Below are positions 8,071 to 9,725 of a DNA stretch of 9,725 nucleotides, piece after piece; the stretch's first letter is position 1, and the number at the start of each line of letters is the position of its first letter. Source of the DNA: Bacteroidales bacterium (lineage in GTDB: Bacteria; Bacteroidota; Bacteroidia; Bacteroidales; UBA4181); assembly GCA_031259205.1 (NCBI GenBank), contig JAIRLS010000323.1, positions 1-9,725 of the forward strand, read 5' to 3'. The notes under the pieces were generated by a model, which made no database searches, was not told the origin of the DNA, and was given only the letters and a program-made list of their open reading frames with translations. Both the position numbers and the translations under genes were made by a program.

Positions 8071-9213
8071 CTACCTCCTCCCATATTTTCGGAACAGATA
8101 TACCACAGCGGCAATCACAGCGGCAATCAACAGGATACCCACCCATCCGGAGAGCAGGGACGTTTTGACGGCAATCCGGAAATCGGCGGTAGAAGACGTT
8201 TCGGGTGTTTTAGAGGTGATTTTTACCACATAATCGCCCGGTATGGCTTTATCGCTTGATTTAACGATAGCTGTCGCCTGTGTAGCGGCGCCCGGAATCA
8301 GGGTTTCAATTTTTTTCGGATCGAACGAGACTTCCCAATTGGCCGGTTTGTTGGCTGAAAGTTCGATGTCTTTTAATTCCGAAGATCCTGTATTTTTGAT
8401 GACAAGCTCTATTTTGCGGGTTCTTCCGGCGGTAATGTCGGCGCTCAGCAATCCTTCCGGCGTGGTGAGTTCGATCGTGTACGAGCCGGTTACCACAGCT
8501 TCCAGTTCCAATTGTGCGGATGTAGAACCTGTGGTCGCTTTCACGGGTATTTTGAAACTTCCTGCTTCAACGGCTGCGGGAGGCTTGATTTCAATGGTGA
8601 CATTAGTGGTAGCGCCGGGATCCACTTCTACAGACGTCACTTGTTTGCCGTTGGCGCGATACACTACGTTCCATCCGCGCTGGGCGTCCTCCGTAAGGGC
8701 ATAGAGCTGTTTCTCGGCTGTACGGTTGCGCAAGTTGGCGTTGTAGGTGAAAGTAGCGCTGGCTTGTCCTTCCATGTTCGCCTGTGTGGTGGTAAATTCC
8801 GTTTTATAGGTGCCCTGCTCGGAAACCGTTATGCTTAGCGGCAACACATATTCACCTGCAGAAATGCGAAACTGATACGAACCTTTATTGACCTGCATCG
8901 GCACTTCCACCTTAAAAGAAAGGGTTTTCTTTTCTTTGGGCAACACGGAAATCTGATTCACTTTCCATCCGCCCGATTTCAACTCGTAATCCCAGCCTTT
9001 CGGCAAGCCGGATACAACAATATCCAACCGCTGAAGCGATTCGCCGTTGTTGATGACGTCCACGCTATAATCTACCGACTCCCCCGGTGGAACGGATATT
9101 TTCGTGTAGGGGGTATAAACGGTAACCGTCGCCTGTAAGGCAGAAACACTAAAAACGACTCCCAATGTCAGGGAGAGTAAAGATAATTTAAATAATTTCG
9201 TTTGCATTGACAT
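8071..9213 (-). CDS. Secreted, membrane-anchored protein with three NEW3/Ig-like repeats
   Basis: A 380-residue protein with a signal peptide (about 1-28, cleavage near SALQA|TVT), an all-beta extracytoplasmic body and a C-terminal anchor (about 355-374, WVGILLIAAVIAAVVYLF) ending in the basic KYGRR, so the body faces the periplasm. The body is three tandem units (about 30-132, 143-242, 244-350). Each has a central Trp motif (GWDYEL 73-78, GWNVVY 180-185, NWEVSF 292-297), then a Pro-containing turn (LPKEKK, DPGATT, IPGAAT) and a closing strand (GSYQFRISA, GSFKIPVKA, GDYVVKITS). This is the pattern of NEW3 (NPCBM-associated) and CARDB-like domains, which bind carbohydrate or act as structural spacers. 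It resembles COG1470-type membrane proteins often found beside ABC-2 transporters. As first gene of the operon it is probably a periplasmic partner of the exporter; this role is inference. Start could also be Met3 (9207). Confidence 0.85.
   Translation of the reverse strand: MSMQTKLFKLSLLSLTLGVVFSVSALQATVTVYTPYTKISVPPGESVDYSVDVINNGESLQRLDIVVSGLPKGWDYELKSGGWKVNQISVLPKEKKTLSFKVEVPMQVNKGSYQFRISAGEYVLPLSITVSEQGTYKTEFTTTQANMEGQASATFTYNANLRNRTAEKQLYALTEDAQRGWNVVYRANGKQVTSVEVDPGATTNVTIEIKPPAAVEAGSFKIPVKATTGSTSAQLELEAVVTGSYTIELTTPEGLLSADITAGRTRKIELVIKNTGSSELKDIELSANKPANWEVSFDPKKIETLIPGAATQATAIVKSSDKAIPGDYVVKITSKTPETSSTADFRIAVKTSLLSGWVGILLIAAVIAAVVYLFRKYGRR
8074..8082 (-). promoter_or_regulatory. Strong Shine-Dalgarno that fixes the GTG start of the ATPase
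   Basis: On the minus strand GGGAGGAGG lies just before TAG-CC-GTG. It encodes the last Gly-Arg-Arg of the NEW3 protein, and the final GGAGG is five bases from the GTG at 8068. Such a perfect site is uncommon in Bacteroidota and supports both the GTG start and coupling of the two genes. Confidence 0.75.
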
Positions 9214-9254
9214 AAAAATTTAAAATTATAAAATTATATAGTTTTCAATACGGC

Positions 9255-9284
9255 GCAAAAGTAGATGATGGTTTTTTCTTTTGC
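9255..9284. repeat. Inverted repeat GCAAAAG-16-CTTTTGC across the promoter
   Basis: GCAAAAG (9255-9261) and CTTTTGC (9278-9284) are perfect inverted copies separated by 16 bases. One arm overlaps the -7 box and the other abuts the -33 element. It could be an operator for a dimeric regulator or a by-product of the promoter's own sequence. Confidence 0.5.
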
Positions 9285-9286
9285 AA
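9256..9286 (-). promoter_or_regulatory. Promoter of the minus-strand NEW3/ABC operon
   Basis: Read on the minus strand, TACTTTTG (9263-9256) is a perfect TAnnTTTG -7 box, and TTG (9286-9284) lies 20 bases upstream as a -33 element, the usual Bacteroidota spacing. Transcription should begin near 9250, leaving an AT-rich leader of about 35-40 bases before the ATG at 9213. Confidence 0.75.
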
Positions 9287-9515
9287 GTTAAATTTTCTTA
9301 AAAGATATGAACGGGTAATTATAACAACCATATTATATAGATGATTGCGAAATTCAGACTCCTTTAACAGGGTGCATTTCAAATTGTCGTATTCCTTTTA
9401 CTTGTGTGCGGAGAGATTTTGTGCATGAATGCAAATTCCTTTAAGCGATAAGAGTGGGCTGTCGTCAGCCGTTCACAGTTTGTAAAAATTATTTTTACTT
9501 CTAAAAAAATATCAC
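9287..9515. other. Divergent intergenic region with repeated TCCTTTWA motifs
   Basis: This 229-base part of the gap holds no supported gene. TCCTTTAA or TCCTTTTA occurs at 9360, 9393 and 9437, each preceded by AAATT (9350, 9381, 9433), and GTGCAT occurs at 9372 and 9421. A short hairpin, GGCTG-TCGT-CAGCC, is at 9457-9470, without a following T-run immediately adjacent. The origin may be regulatory or a decayed mobile element end; neither is shown. Confidence 0.4.
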
Positions 9516-9523
9516 TAAATTTG
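9516..9523 (+). promoter_or_regulatory. Probable -7 box for the Rpn-family gene
   Basis: TAAATTTG matches TAnnTTTG and ends 26 bases before the ATG at 9550. A T-run at 9492-9496 sits at about the right distance for a weak -33 element. The leader is A-rich and has no Shine-Dalgarno. Confidence 0.55.
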
Positions 9524-9549
9524 CCGAATAAAAATAAAGAAACAGCAGT

Positions 9550-9725
9550 ATGCAAAAGGACAGGGAAAAAAAAGAGAGACAGTTAGTATCTTTTGACTGG
9601 GCAGTGAAACGCCTGTTACGGAACAAGGTGAATTTTGAAGTGGTGGAAGGTTTTTTGAGCGAACTGTTAAGTCGCGAAGTGCGGATCACCAGCGTACTGG
9701 AAAGCGAAAGCAACAAGGTGGACGC
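9550..9725 (+). CDS. Rpn family recombination-promoting nuclease/putative transposase (PDDEXK_2), N-terminal fragment
   Basis: The frame starts at ATG 9550 and is open to the window edge, giving 58 complete codons. After a charged start (MQKDREKKERQ) the protein reads LVSFDWAVKRLLRNKVNFEV, then VVEGFLSELL and VLESESNK. This is the typical opening of the PDDEXK_2 (PF12784) proteins that are abundant in Bacteroidota and usually about 280-320 residues long. Members of the Rpn family are DNA endonucleases related to transposases and stimulate recombination in E. coli; others are of unknown role. The PD-(D/E)XK catalytic residues mostly lie beyond the edge, so activity and intactness cannot be judged. 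Start choice is supported by the -7 box just upstream. Confidence 0.85.
   Translation, partial: MQKDREKKERQLVSFDWAVKRLLRNKVNFEVVEGFLSELLSREVRITSVLESESNKVD

Noticed and set aside
8069..8146. Upstream extension of the ATPase to the ATG at 8146
   Set aside because: It would overlap the NEW3 gene by 76 bases and add a Cys/Arg-rich leader unlike ABC ATPases; the GTG at 8068 has a perfect Shine-Dalgarno site.
7526..8233. Long plus-strand open frame (235 codons) opposite the ATPase gene
   Set aside because: The opposite strand encodes all ABC motifs; this frame has no promoter or recognisable domain and spans two real genes.
9501..9716. Minus-strand frame of 71 codons opposite the Rpn-family gene
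   Set aside because: The plus strand shows clear PDDEXK_2 family sequence and a -7 box; the minus product is low-complexity Ser/Leu/Phe.

Overview
The window looks like a piece of a Bacteroidales (phylum Bacteroidota) chromosome. Three intergenic regions carry the TAnnTTTG-type -7 box typical of that phylum, gene leaders are AT-rich and mostly lack a Shine-Dalgarno sequence, and the gene families present (tricorn-like S41 peptidase, split MacB-type exporter, Rpn/PDDEXK_2 family protein) are common there. The genus cannot be fixed from the sequence alone. No rRNA, tRNA, CRISPR array, complete insertion sequence or phage gene was seen.

Layout: 1-1530 (+) is the C-terminal part of a tricorn-type S41 serine protease whose start lies left of the window. 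After a 153-base promoter-bearing gap, 1684-6006 (+) is a three-gene operon: a HlyD/MacA-like membrane fusion protein, a MacB-like FtsX-fold permease without its own ATPase domain, and a TolC-family outer membrane channel. Together they resemble a tripartite efflux or export machine crossing both membranes, but the matching ATPase is not in the window. An 88-base convergent gap follows, containing a short tandem near-repeat.

6095-9213 is a second, minus-strand operon read from right to left: a secreted, C-terminally anchored protein with three NEW3/Ig-like repeats (9213-8071), an ABC-2 type ATPase starting at GTG 8068 (not at an upstream ATG), and a multispanning ABC-2 permease (7105-6095). 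ATPase and permease should form an inner-membrane ABC transporter; the NEW3 protein is a probable periplasmic partner. The operon has a good promoter near 9256-9286, wrapped in a perfect 7-base inverted repeat.

9214-9549 is a 336-base divergent intergenic region with the minus-operon promoter, spaced TCCTTTWA motifs, and a likely promoter for the last gene. 9550-9725 (+) is the N-terminus of an Rpn/PDDEXK_2 family protein cut by the right edge.

Nothing here is clearly a new system. The points most worth following are the MacB-type operon lacking an ATPase, the NEW3-repeat partner translationally coupled to an ABC-2 exporter, and the symmetrical element over the minus-operon promoter.
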